The notes beneath the pieces are model-generated. The model ran no database searches, was not told the DNA's origin, and saw only the letters and a list, made by a program, of their open reading frames with translations. A stretch of 6,013 bases of DNA from Desulfobacterales bacterium (GTDB lineage: Bacteria > Desulfobacterota > Desulfobacteria > Desulfobacterales > C00003060), in contig DAOUTV010000124.1 in the NCBI GenBank assembly GCA_030668505.1, positions 1-6,013 on the forward strand, in the 5' to 3' direction. Positions within the stretch are counted from its first letter, which is position 1, and each line of letters starts with the position of its first letter. Made by a program: the position numbers and the translations under genes. Below, piece by piece: positions 1 to 5,864 of this stretch.

Positions 1-1262
1 AGAATCTCATCTAGGAGCCTTTCTATGACCGTGTGGAGCCTTCTGGCGCCTATGTTTTCGGTACGCCCATTCACCTCAGTGGCAATCTCTGCAAGGGCAG
101 AAATTGCATCGTCATTAAATACCAAATCTATACCCTCGGTCTTGAGCAGGGCCTGGTACTGAAGAACAAGGGCATTCTTCGGCTCAGTCAGTATTCTGAC
201 GAAATCTTCCTTACCCAAAGACTTGAGTTCGACCCGAATCGGAAACCGACCCTGGAGTTCCGGGATCAGGTCAGAGGGCTTGCTGGTATGAAAGGCCCCA
301 GAGGCGATAAAGAGGATATGGTCGGTCTTAACCATGCCATACTTTGTAGTGACCCTTGATCCTTCTACAACAGGAAGGAGATCCCGCTGAACACCTTCCC
401 TCGACACATCCGGCCCGTGGGTCCCCTCTCTGCCGCTGACCTTGTCGATCTCATCAAGGAAAATAATCCCCGACTGTTCGACCTTGGCTATCGCCTCTCT
501 TACCACTTTGTCCATGTCCACCAGCCTTTGGGCCTCCTCCTGAGTGAGGATTTCCATTGCCTCCGGAACTTTTACTTTCCGCTTCTTAGTTCGTTTCGGG
601 AACATGCCGCCGAACATGTCTTTAAGGTTAATATCCATCTCCTCCAGCCCAGCACTGGAAAATATCTCCACCACGGGCATGCTCCGCTCGGCCGTCTCCA
701 GATCGATATACCGATTGTCAAGCTTGCCCTCCCGTAACATCTTCCGAATCTTTTCGCGTGTCGAGGATTGTTCGGTTGCATCTTTCCGGACCAGTTCCAG
801 TGTCTTTTCTCCCCCCTCAGAATCCTTGGATGTCTCAGCCTCCCTTTTGGGCGGAAGGAGAATATCAAGCATCCGTTCCTCAGCAATTCCTTGAGCCTTT
901 GTCTTGACCGCTTCACGCTCCTTGGATTTAACCATATTGACGGCCAACTCTGCCAGATCCCGAATCATAGACTCCACATCTCGGCCCACATATCCCACCT
1001 CAGTAAACTTGGATGCCTCAATCTTCAAAAAGGGGGAATCCGCAAGCCGGGCCAGGCGTCTAGCAATCTCGGTCTTTCCGACCCCTGTGGGACCAATTAG
1101 AATGATATTTTTCGGAGCAATCTCATCTCGCAAGTCTTCCGCAACCTGCTGTCGTCGCCAACGGTTCCTCAGAGCAATGGCCACTGAGCGCTTGGCATCC
1201 TTCTGACTAATGATGTACTTGTCCAACTCTGATACGATTTCACGTGGTGTCAGATGTTCCAT
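1..1262 (-). CDS. hslU: ATP-dependent protease ATPase subunit HslU (ClpY), C-terminus cut by window edge
   Basis: AAA+ unfoldase of the cytoplasmic HslUV protease; it recognises, unfolds and threads substrates into the HslV chamber. The frame is open from ATG 1262 to the window edge, giving 420 residues. HslU is usually about 440-460, so roughly the last few dozen residues are missing, including the C-terminal tail that docks on HslV. Visible motifs: an N-terminal start typical of the family (MEHLTPREIV), Walker A GPTGVGKT at 57-64, pore loop GYVGRD at 90-95, a charged variable I-domain at about 110-240, Walker B IIFLDEID at 266-273, sensor 1 region FIASGAF at 318-324, arginine finger in LQGRFPIR near R339, and sensor 2 GARRLH at 406-411. 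The start lies one base after the hslV stop (TGA-T-ATG), so the two are surely cotranscribed and probably translationally coupled. A GAAGAG-like ribosome site sits inside the end of hslV. No frame damage is seen. Confidence 0.97.
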   Translation of the reverse strand, partial: MEHLTPREIVSELDKYIISQKDAKRSVAIALRNRWRRQQVAEDLRDEIAPKNIILIGPTGVGKTEIARRLARLADSPFLKIEASKFTEVGYVGRDVESMIRDLAELAVNMVKSKEREAVKTKAQGIAEERMLDILLPPKREAETSKDSEGGEKTLELVRKDATEQSSTREKIRKMLREGKLDNRYIDLETAERSMPVVEIFSSAGLEEMDINLKDMFGGMFPKRTKKRKVKVPEAMEILTQEEAQRLVDMDKVVREAIAKVEQSGIIFLDEIDKVSGREGTHGPDVSREGVQRDLLPVVEGSRVTTKYGMVKTDHILFIASGAFHTSKPSDLIPELQGRFPIRVELKSLGKEDFVRILTEPKNALVLQYQALLKTEGIDLVFNDDAISALAEIATEVNGRTENIGARRLHTVIERLLDEI

Positions 1263-1263
1263 A

Positions 1264-1812
1264 TCATTTAAGCTCTTCAATGGTAATGTCCTCGTTAGTG
1301 TAAATACAAAGCCCGGCCGCAATCTTCATGGCAACATCCGCAATCGTTCTTGCATCTATATCGGTGTTACGGATCAAGGCAATCGCTGCGGCCTGAGCGT
1401 ACGCTCCGCCCGATCCAATACCCAATACACCCTCATCCGGCTCGATCACATCGCCGTTTCCGGATATCAGGAATAGTTGATCCGAGTCAGCGGCCACCAG
1501 AATGGCTTCCAGTCGTCTCAAGTACTTGTCGGTCCTCCAGTCCTTGGCCAACTCAACGGCGGATCGTGTGATATTCCCATTGAATTGCTCAAGTTTCCCT
1601 TCAAATCGCTCATAGAGATTAAGAGCGTCTGCAGTGGCTCCGGCAAAGCCGACGATAATCTTATCTTCATATATCTTCCGAACTTTCTTGGCGTGATGTT
1701 TCATAATGGTATCCTTCATGGTCACCTGGCCATCGCCTGCCATAACTACATGACGGCCTCGCCGTACCGCCAAAATCGTTGTTCCATGAAAATTTATTAT
1801 TTCCCCATTCAT
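1264..1812 (-). CDS. hslV: ATP-dependent protease peptidase subunit HslV (ClpQ)
   Basis: Threonine peptidase of the HslUV complex, a proteasome beta-type fold that assembles as two stacked hexamers capped by HslU. The product is 182 residues, slightly longer than the E. coli protein because ten residues precede the catalytic threonine. The motif FHGTTI puts Thr11 as the expected mature N-terminus after propeptide removal. Counting from it, Asp17 (in AGDGQ) and Lys33 (in KHHAKK), both expected active-site residues of the family, are in place. The GIGSGGAYAQAA segment and the ending DICIYTN-like / TIEEL (here LCIYTNEDITIEEL) are also typical. Start ATG 1812 is supported by GGGAG five bases upstream. 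The stop codon is one base from the hslU start. The gene sits downstream of a xerC-type recombinase, as in Bacillus, but a palindromic element separates them. Confidence 0.97.
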   Translation of the reverse strand: MNGEIINFHGTTILAVRRGRHVVMAGDGQVTMKDTIMKHHAKKVRKIYEDKIIVGFAGATADALNLYERFEGKLEQFNGNITRSAVELAKDWRTDKYLRRLEAILVAADSDQLFLISGNGDVIEPDEGVLGIGSGGAYAQAAAIALIRNTDIDARTIADVAMKIAAGLCIYTNEDITIEELK

Positions 1813-1863
1813 ATTAACTCCCAGCTTCCAAACCGGTCAAGCCGGATCAAAGACAATCATCGG

Positions 1864-2053
1864 GACTTAGGGCTCGCGCAAAAATAACTTCACATTTTGG
1901 CATCTCAGCTTCAGGCCATCTTTGACCGATAATCATTCGCAATATCCGCGAAATAGCCGGCTATTCCTGTGGTTTTGCTCAATCGGATCGGCCAAAGCTA
2001 ACCCAAATCTGAGCGCCAATTCTGCCAAGTTATTCTTGCGAAAGCCCTTAGGC
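1864..2053. repeat. 188-190 bp imperfect palindromic element between xerC and hslV
   Basis: Almost the whole xerC-hslV spacer is one long inverted repeat with no gap. Bases 1865-1889 pair with 2028-2052 (20 of 25 by my hand count). The centre is a perfect 14-bp palindrome at 1952-1965 (AATAGCCGGCTATT). The intervening arms stay in register, with about 60 of 94 positions complementary overall. The symmetry point is between 1958 and 1959. The right end lies 4 bp from the xerC stop codon. No open frame fits the element and no clear target duplication flanks it. It may be a decayed MITE-like insertion or a large mRNA hairpin. As RNA it would fold in either orientation and could tune expression of hslVU relative to xerC. 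What it belongs to is unknown to me. Confidence 0.72.
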
Positions 2054-2057
2054 TACC

Positions 2058-2969
2058 CTATCGTCTAGGGTGTGCCTTATCATATACCTCCATTAACCGG
2101 CCAATACTCACGTGAGTATATCGTTGGGTTGTCTTCAGGCTTGCGTGACCTAGCAATTCCTGCACCACACGCAGGTCTGCTCCAGCATCAAGCATGTGGG
2201 TGGCAAAGGTGTGCCGAAGTCCGTGCGGGCTTATCGGACGCAACAGTCCCAACTGTCGAACCACTACTTCCAGCAACCGGGCTATGGAGCGGGTGCTTAA
2301 ACGGCCTCCCCTGCTGTTCAAAAACAATGGCTCGCTGTCTTGGATCACCGATCCAGTCGTCTTAAGCCTTGTATCCACGTAGGCACGTATTCGACCAAGA
2401 GCCTTTTTACCCACAGGGGCCAACCGCTCTTTGTTTCCCTTTCCGATGACCCTCACAAAACCACTATAGAAATCCACGTCCCCAATATCCATGCCTGCCA
2501 ATTCGGCCACCCTAACACCTGTGGAATAGAGGGTCTCCAAAATGGCCCGGTTCCGCAAAGCAAGGACCGTCTCCCCTTTCACCCCGTCCAGCAGACGAAA
2601 CATGTCATCCACCGGTAGATAGTTAGGTATAGTTCTTCCCCGCTTGGGGGTCAAAACCGTGTCAGCCGGGTTTGTTCTTATTGCCCCCCTTTTGACCAGA
2701 AATCGGAAAAAGGATCTTATAGCTGATAGTTTTCTGGCAATGGTGCTCTTTTGGTTCTTCTTGTATAGAAAACCCATATAGGAACGGATTACTATGTCAT
2801 CCACATTACAAACGTCTACCTTTTCCCCTCGCCTAAGCAGTCCAATCTCGGAATCTCGAAGATAGGCCAAGAACTGCTCAAGGTCGTTTCGGTAGGCCCG
2901 GCAGGTGTTTAGCGAAAACCCCTTTTCGGCAGACAGGGTTTCGATAAAGCTTTCTATCCATCCTCTCAT
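2058..2969 (-). CDS. xerC: tyrosine recombinase, XerC type
   Basis: Site-specific recombinase of the Xer group, which resolves chromosome dimers at dif. The product is 303 residues, normal for XerC/XerD. The N-terminal SAM-like core-binding domain spans about 1-95 (ESFIETLSAEKGFS, YRNDLEQF, ARKLSAIRSFFRFL). The catalytic domain carries the full set: R153 (STGVRVAE), K177 (GKGNKER), H249 and R252 (SPHGLRHTFATHML), H275 (LLGHASLKTTQ) and nucleophile Y284 (RYTHV). Their spacing matches the E. coli XerD residues, offset by five. XerC versus XerD is decided mainly by position upstream of hslVU, as for Bacillus codV, so the symbol is an inference. Start ATG 2969 has no strong ribosome site. The gap to the upstream HAD gene is 94 bp with nothing recognisable in it. 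No dif-like site was seen in the window. Confidence 0.93.
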   Translation of the reverse strand: MRGWIESFIETLSAEKGFSLNTCRAYRNDLEQFLAYLRDSEIGLLRRGEKVDVCNVDDIVIRSYMGFLYKKNQKSTIARKLSAIRSFFRFLVKRGAIRTNPADTVLTPKRGRTIPNYLPVDDMFRLLDGVKGETVLALRNRAILETLYSTGVRVAELAGMDIGDVDFYSGFVRVIGKGNKERLAPVGKKALGRIRAYVDTRLKTTGSVIQDSEPLFLNSRGGRLSTRSIARLLEVVVRQLGLLRPISPHGLRHTFATHMLDAGADLRVVQELLGHASLKTTQRYTHVSIGRLMEVYDKAHPRR

Positions 2970-3063
2970 GGCAATCTAAGCCCAAAGTCTATAGGCAACC
3001 AGCCCCTTGGTTTTGTTCAGAGCCGTCCAAACATAAAAATGGTAAGTGGTTGTTGGGCAAACT

Positions 3064-3642
3064 CTAAGTGCAATGACGGTTAATAAGGACCCTAATTTCT
3101 GCCCAACTGCTGACCTCCCTGAAAGGATGATGGGAAGAGCGATTCCAGGGTTGGCTAAACAGGATGGGAGTGATTGCACGCTCACTCAACATATGACAGA
3201 CCTCAAGGCAGTCCTCTACGAAATATAGGATCCCGCGTTCATTAAGCACATCGCCCTTTGCTTCAAGGGTTCCAGTGGCAATAACTTCAATCGCAGACGG
3301 TCTCAACGGAAGCACTTTGTGTATCCATTCCTTGATGGTTGGAAGCTCGGGACGCGCTGTAACAAAAAGGAGCGGGTGTGCTTCCGCAATTTCAGTAAGT
3401 ACTTCTACGGACCCGTCAATAGGTTTGAGCTCCGGCTCAAAGTCTCCTTCCAGTATGCGATTTATGATGACCCTGATGATCTCGGAATCTATGTCTAGGC
3501 AATCTTCAAGAAAATACTCAGTGATGTCCTCGTATCGAATATGGTTGATACCATAGTCCTTGCGCCCAATTTCCAAGAATAGAGCCATTGTGTTGGCAAA
3601 CACCCCATCTATGTCAAATGCTATTTTATCTGGGGTGATCAT
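3064..3642 (-). CDS. HAD-superfamily phosphatase, 5'-nucleotidase (NT5C/YqfW)-like
   Basis: Predicted cytoplasmic Mg-dependent phosphohydrolase, 192 residues. HAD motif I is FDIDGVFAN, with nucleophile D10 and acid/base D12. Motif II is the threonine of VTARPE (T95), motif III a lysine near K129 (LEAKGD), and motif IV the acidic pair in YFVEDCLEVC (E143, D144). The small helical insert after motif I (about residues 20-70) and the length fit C1-capped enzymes of the deoxynucleotidase-like group. The ending, with QPWNR followed by SSWAEI, also fits that group. The substrate cannot be read from the sequence. A nucleotide monophosphate is the family-based guess. Start ATG 3642 follows the upstream stop by 10 bp, with AAGG overlapping that stop as a modest ribosome site, so it is cotranscribed with the Rho-N-like gene. 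No catalytic residue is missing. Confidence 0.8.
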   Translation of the reverse strand: MITPDKIAFDIDGVFANTMALFLEIGRKDYGINHIRYEDITEYFLEDCLDIDSEIIRVIINRILEGDFEPELKPIDGSVEVLTEIAEAHPLLFVTARPELPTIKEWIHKVLPLRPSAIEVIATGTLEAKGDVLNERGILYFVEDCLEVCHMLSERAITPILFSQPWNRSSHHPFREVSSWAEIRVLINRHCT

Positions 3643-3652
3643 TTCGGCAGCC

Positions 3653-3982
3653 TTATGCGGCTCTCCTTGTTTTTTTCTTTAGGCGGCTTACACGTTGTCT
3701 CAATATCCTCGCTTTTGCATTGTCCTTGTTTTCATAAGCCTCGGCTTTTTGGGCTTTAAGGCCCTGAATCTTCTCCTTTATTTCACGTATTGAAACATCG
3801 GATTTCTCGCTCTTGACTACCTCAATGCCCCGAGCCTTCTGAATAGCAGCCAGCAGTTCGGCCTTGTTCATACCGTGCACCCCGGATATCTCCGGAATAT
3901 TTAAAGCTGTCTCCCGCAGTTCCTTGGCTGTCATGCGGTCCAGGGGCTTTTCTTTTTTCTCTTTTTTCTCCTTCTTTCCCAT
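3653..3982 (-). CDS. small lysine-rich protein with Rho N-terminal-like (SAP-type) domain and basic coiled coil
   Basis: The product is 109 residues from the chosen ATG at 3982. An in-frame ATG at 4039 would overlap the slipin gene by 20 bp. The 3982 start is preferred because AGGAG lies nine bases before it. The protein opens with a KEK/KKEK-rich tail (residues 3-12). A helix-turn-helix-like segment at about 14-52 (LDRMTAKELRETA, GMNKAELLAAIQKA) resembles the Rho_N/SAP nucleic-acid-binding fold. It ends in a charged helix at about 64-105, rich in K, R, E and Q, likely a coiled coil. There is no ATPase domain, so it is not Rho itself. A role in binding RNA or DNA is an inference. It sits 37 bp after the slipin stop and 10 bp before the HAD gene, probably in one transcript. 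Confidence 0.75.
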   Translation of the reverse strand: MGKKEKKEKKEKPLDRMTAKELRETALNIPEISGVHGMNKAELLAAIQKARGIEVVKSEKSDVSIREIKEKIQGLKAQKAEAYENKDNAKARILRQRVSRLKKKTRRAA

Positions 3983-3987
3983 GTCCT

Positions 3988-3996
3988 GTTTCTCCT
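3988..3996 (-). promoter_or_regulatory. ribosome binding site deciding the start of the Rho-N-like gene
   Basis: The minus strand reads AAAAGGAGAAACAGGAC before ATG 3982, a strong AGGAG with about nine bases of spacing. It supports starting the protein at MGKKEKK rather than at the longer in-frame ATG inside the slipin gene. Confidence 0.6.
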
Positions 3997-4019
3997 TTTC
4001 TGTTTTTCTAGAAGCTGTT

Positions 4020-4781
4020 TCAGCTTTTAACCTTCTCAACCAAAGAAAGAAACGGTTTGAAAAGATCTATCGGAATCGGAAACACGGTTGTTGAATTGCT
4101 CTCAGCCGAGATCTCGCGCAACGTCTGGAGATAACGCAGTTGTAAGGCCATGGGGTGATCACGGATGATAGTCGCCGCCTCGGCCAATTTTGTAGCCGCC
4201 TGAAATTCTCCTTCTGCATTGATCACCTTGGCACGTCGCTCGCGTTCGGCCTCGGCCTGCTTAGCCATGGATCTCTGCATCTCCTGTGGGAGATCGATGT
4301 GCTTAACCTCCACTGTGGAGACCTTGATACCCCAAGGATCAGTATGAGTATCCAGGATCTCCTGGAGCTGGCTGTTGATCTGGTCCCGTTCAGAAAGAAG
4401 TTCGTCCAATTCGGCCTGTCCACACACACTCCGAAGGGTAGTCTGTGCAAGCTGAGATGTTGCATACATGTAGTTCTCCACCTCAATGATCCCCTTCACC
4501 GGGTCCATGACCCTAAAATAAATAACAGCATTTACCTTCACAGATACGTTGTCCCGCGTAATGACATCCTGTGGGTCAACATCCATGGCGATCAGACGCA
4601 AGCTCACCTTCACCATCTTGTCAACAACAGGTATCAAGATGATCAAGCCTGGACCCTTGGCTCCGATCACCCGCCCCAACCGGAAGATAACACCGCGCTC
4701 ATATTCATTGAGGATTCGTATAGCCGAAGCCAGAAAGAATACCAGAAGGATGATACCCGTAATTATCGTAATCATATTCAT
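4020..4781 (-). CDS. slipin / stomatin-like SPFH (Band 7) membrane protein
   Basis: Membrane-anchored scaffold of the prohibitin-stomatin superfamily, 253 residues, full length. One hydrophobic segment at residues 3-21 anchors it and is followed by the typical NEYERGVIFRLGR start of the SPFH domain. Other family signatures are GPGLIILIPVVDKM (43-56), TRDNVSVKVNAVIYFRV (75-91), and LRSVCGQAELDELLSERDQIN (116-136). A charged, Ala/Glu-rich helical region follows at about 165-205 (MAKQAEAERERRAKVINAEGE), which forms the oligomerising coiled coil in this family. Start ATG 4781 has an excellent GAGGAGG site five bases upstream. Bacterial slipins usually pair with an NfeD protein; none is present here. 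It is the first gene of the run leading to hslU. The substrate or client is unknown. Confidence 0.93.
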   Translation of the reverse strand: MNMITIITGIILLVFFLASAIRILNEYERGVIFRLGRVIGAKGPGLIILIPVVDKMVKVSLRLIAMDVDPQDVITRDNVSVKVNAVIYFRVMDPVKGIIEVENYMYATSQLAQTTLRSVCGQAELDELLSERDQINSQLQEILDTHTDPWGIKVSTVEVKHIDLPQEMQRSMAKQAEAERERRAKVINAEGEFQAATKLAEAATIIRDHPMALQLRYLQTLREISAESNSTTVFPIPIDLFKPFLSLVEKVKS

Positions 4782-4877
4782 ATTAACCTCCTCGCTGGGG
4801 GCACAGTATTGTTATCTCCGCTGCAGCCTCCGCACCACCAGCAATACCAAGTGTGGTAATTCCTTGTTATACCCCGT

Positions 4878-4947
4878 CCGCCTGTGGCGGGAATTTCCAT
4901 CCGCTACGCTCGTAATGACATCAAGAGGGACTTTTTACGAGACCATC
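4878..4947 (-). repeat. partial copy of a dispersed palindromic repeat
   Basis: The outer 19 bases at 4929-4947 (plus strand GACTTTTTACGAGACCATC) match the right arm of the 64-bp palindrome at 5846-5864 in 17 of 19 positions. Toward lower coordinates the sequence continues with GTAATGAC-like and CCGCC-TGT-GGCGG motifs (4878-4890). No matching second outer end is present, so this is either a half element or a divergent member of the family. The inner boundary is uncertain. Confidence 0.5.
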
Positions 4948-4957
4948 TATCTTGGTA

Positions 4958-4986
4958 TCTTTACAAAAACAGTTGTAAAGTGTCAA
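4958..4986 (-). promoter_or_regulatory. candidate sigma70-type promoter with internal dyad upstream of the slipin gene
   Basis: The minus strand has a consensus TTGACA (4986-4981), 17 bases of spacer, then a weak -10 TAAAGA (4963-4958). A perfect 8-bp inverted repeat, CTTTACAA-N6-TTGTAAAG (4959-4980), fills the spacer and overlaps the -10 box, the position expected for a repressor operator. The slipin ATG would be about 170 bases downstream. The promoter call is by pattern only. Confidence 0.4.
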
Positions 4987-5018
4987 GCATCTAGCTAGTT
5001 TCCATCCATAAATGGCCC

Positions 5019-5115
5019 TTTTCCGCAATCTCGGCGTCAAACTGCGGGTTTGCTTGTGCGACGTACCTCGGTACGCCTCCGCGCAACCCCTTGTTTTCCT
5101 TGACCTTGCGGAAAA
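5019..5115. repeat. 97-bp imperfect palindrome with perfect 10-bp ends
   Basis: The ends are TTTTCCGCAA at 5019-5028 and its exact complement TTGCGGAAAA at 5106-5115. The centre is CGTACC-TC-GGTACG (5062-5075). Between them pairing is partial, with a few unpaired bases, for example GTGCG against CGCGCA near the centre. It lies 53 bp after the GcvH-like stop and could act as an mRNA 3' hairpin for that gene. It resembles the REP/BIME type of intergenic repeat, but copy number cannot be judged from this window. Confidence 0.55.
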
Positions 5116-5168
5116 TTGATTTTTTTGTCTTTGAGCCTTGAGTTTTCAGCTCTGAGCTATCATAGGGA

Positions 5169-5567
5169 TTATCTTGGCGGGTAATTGGTTAGTATGTATT
5201 TCTCGTACTCATCGGCGGACATGAGTATCTCAAGATCATGCAGGGAAAAGAGCTTGGCCCGCATGATCCAGCCATCGTTGTAAGGCGAATAGTTGACCAG
5301 CGAGGGATCGTCAATAACATCCCGGTTGACTGAAACAACCCGGCCATAGACCGGGGAGTAAAGATCGTTAACGAGGCAGCTACACTCCACGCTCCCAAGG
5401 GGCTCACGGGTTACAATGTCATCACCCTCGTTAGGCAGTTCTACATAATTGAGTTTTCCAAACTGGCACTGGGCAAAATCTGTTAAGCCGAGGGTGACAG
5501 TGTGATTTTCTTCATATCGGACCCACACATGCTCCTCAGAGTATCGTAGTTCGTCAAGTACCAGCAA
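5169..5567 (-). CDS. GcvH-like lipoyl-domain protein with cysteine in place of the lipoyl lysine
   Basis: The product is 132 residues, the normal length of glycine cleavage H protein. The family pattern is intact: LRYSEEHVWVRYEENHTVTLG (7-27), LTDFAQCQFGKLNYVELP (28-45), PLGSVE (56-61), DLYSPVYGRVVSVN (68-81), and LVNYSPYNDGWIMRAK with LMSADEYEKYI near the end. In functional H proteins the segment after GSVE reads SVKA or similar, and that lysine carries lipoate. Here it reads ECSCLVND, so position 64 is Cys and a CxC pair (C62, C64) occupies the attachment site; a third Cys is C34. It therefore should not carry lipoate at the usual position. The start is TTG 5567 with TGAGG five bases upstream; an in-frame stop lies shortly before it and no ATG fits. 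No other glycine cleavage gene is in view. The function is unknown and the symbol is withheld. Confidence 0.88.
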   Translation of the reverse strand: MLVLDELRYSEEHVWVRYEENHTVTLGLTDFAQCQFGKLNYVELPNEGDDIVTREPLGSVECSCLVNDLYSPVYGRVVSVNRDVIDDPSLVNYSPYNDGWIMRAKLFSLHDLEILMSADEYEKYILTNYPPR

Positions 5568-5620
5568 AGCAGCCTCACTTCTTTTGTTGCCCGTATCGTG
5601 TCAACTGGTAAACTAACGTC

Positions 5621-5649
5621 GGTATATACAAAAAAATATTGCTTTGCAA
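5621..5649 (-). promoter_or_regulatory. candidate promoter of the GcvH-like gene
   Basis: The minus strand shows TTGCAA (5649-5644), a 17-base A/T-rich spacer and TATACC (5626-5621), about 55 bases before the TTG start. The match to sigma70 boxes is moderate in an AT-rich setting, so chance is possible. Confidence 0.33.
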
Positions 5650-5800
5650 ACACTTTTTTTCACAAAATAACGCACTGTCCATCTGCCAAGAAAATTCAAT
5701 ATGTTATATAGATGGTGTCCATCCATAAACTCCCATCTTTTTGTGGGATCTGTTTGGATAATGAGGCCATTTTGGCCGTTTTTGCCAAAAGTTCAAACTT

Positions 5801-5864
5801 GATGGTATCGTAAAAACTCGTCACTCCGGTGAAAACCGGAGTGACGACTTTTTACGAAGCCATC
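5801..5864. repeat. 64-bp near-perfect palindrome, MITE-like, flanked by short direct repeats
   Basis: Arms 5801-5830 and 5835-5864 are complementary in 27 of 30 positions around a GAAA loop (5831-5834). The direct repeat AAACTT lies on both sides (5795-5800 and 5865-5870), extendable to TCAAACTT (5793-5800 and 5863-5870). That looks like a target duplication from insertion. One end of the same family recurs at 4929-4947. It has no coding capacity, so any mobility would depend on a transposase elsewhere. Confidence 0.7.
5812..5853. terminator. probable bidirectional rho-independent terminator (core of the 64-bp palindrome)
   Basis: A perfect 12-bp GC-rich stem CGTCACTCCGGT / ACCGGAGTGACG (5819-5830 with 5835-5846) has a GAAA loop and is followed by a five-T run in both directions (5849-5853 on plus; the A run at 5812-5816 read from the minus strand). 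It lies just downstream of the possible minus-strand gene end at 5892. Confidence 0.55.

Larger units (their letters stand above)
4782..5168. other. gene-free spacer between the GcvH-like gene and the slipin gene
   Basis: A 387-bp stretch with no supportable gene. From high to low coordinates it holds a 97-bp palindrome (5019-5115), a promoter with an internal dyad (4958-4986), the end of a dispersed repeat (4929-4947) and a small GC hairpin (4878-4890, CCGCC-TGT-GGCGG). The frame crossing it on the plus strand is antisense to the slipin gene and is not coding. Confidence 0.7.

Noticed and set aside
417..1206. Several overlapping frames of 100-116 codons on both strands within hslU
   Set aside because: They are shadows of hslU, which is continuous from 1262 to the window edge with every AAA+ motif in order.
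2970..3063. Short GCCCAA / TTGGGC pair (2980-2985 and 3053-3058) suggesting another palindrome between HAD and xerC
   Set aside because: Only six bases pair and the flanking sequence does not continue the complementarity.
2976..3185. 69-codon minus-strand frame spanning the xerC-HAD gap
   Set aside because: It overlaps the HAD gene end in another frame and has no plausible composition or domain.
3940..3980. Low-complexity CTTTTT/TTCTCC run resembling a simple repeat or a T-tract terminator
   Set aside because: On the minus strand it encodes the KEK/KKEK lysine tail of the Rho-N-like protein; no stem precedes it.
4020..4039. Earlier ATG for the Rho-N-like gene overlapping the slipin stop
   Set aside because: The ATG at 3982 has a strong AGGAG site and begins at the conserved-looking part; the extra 19 residues look like translated spacer.
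4155..4859. 234-codon open frame on the plus strand
   Set aside because: It lies antisense to the slipin gene, whose family signatures are unmistakable. The translation is His/Leu/Arg-rich with no recognisable domain.
5765..5783. GGCCA-TTT-TGGCC hairpin followed by GTTTTT on the plus strand
   Set aside because: The stem is only five pairs and no plus-strand gene ends nearby, so I do not call it a terminator.
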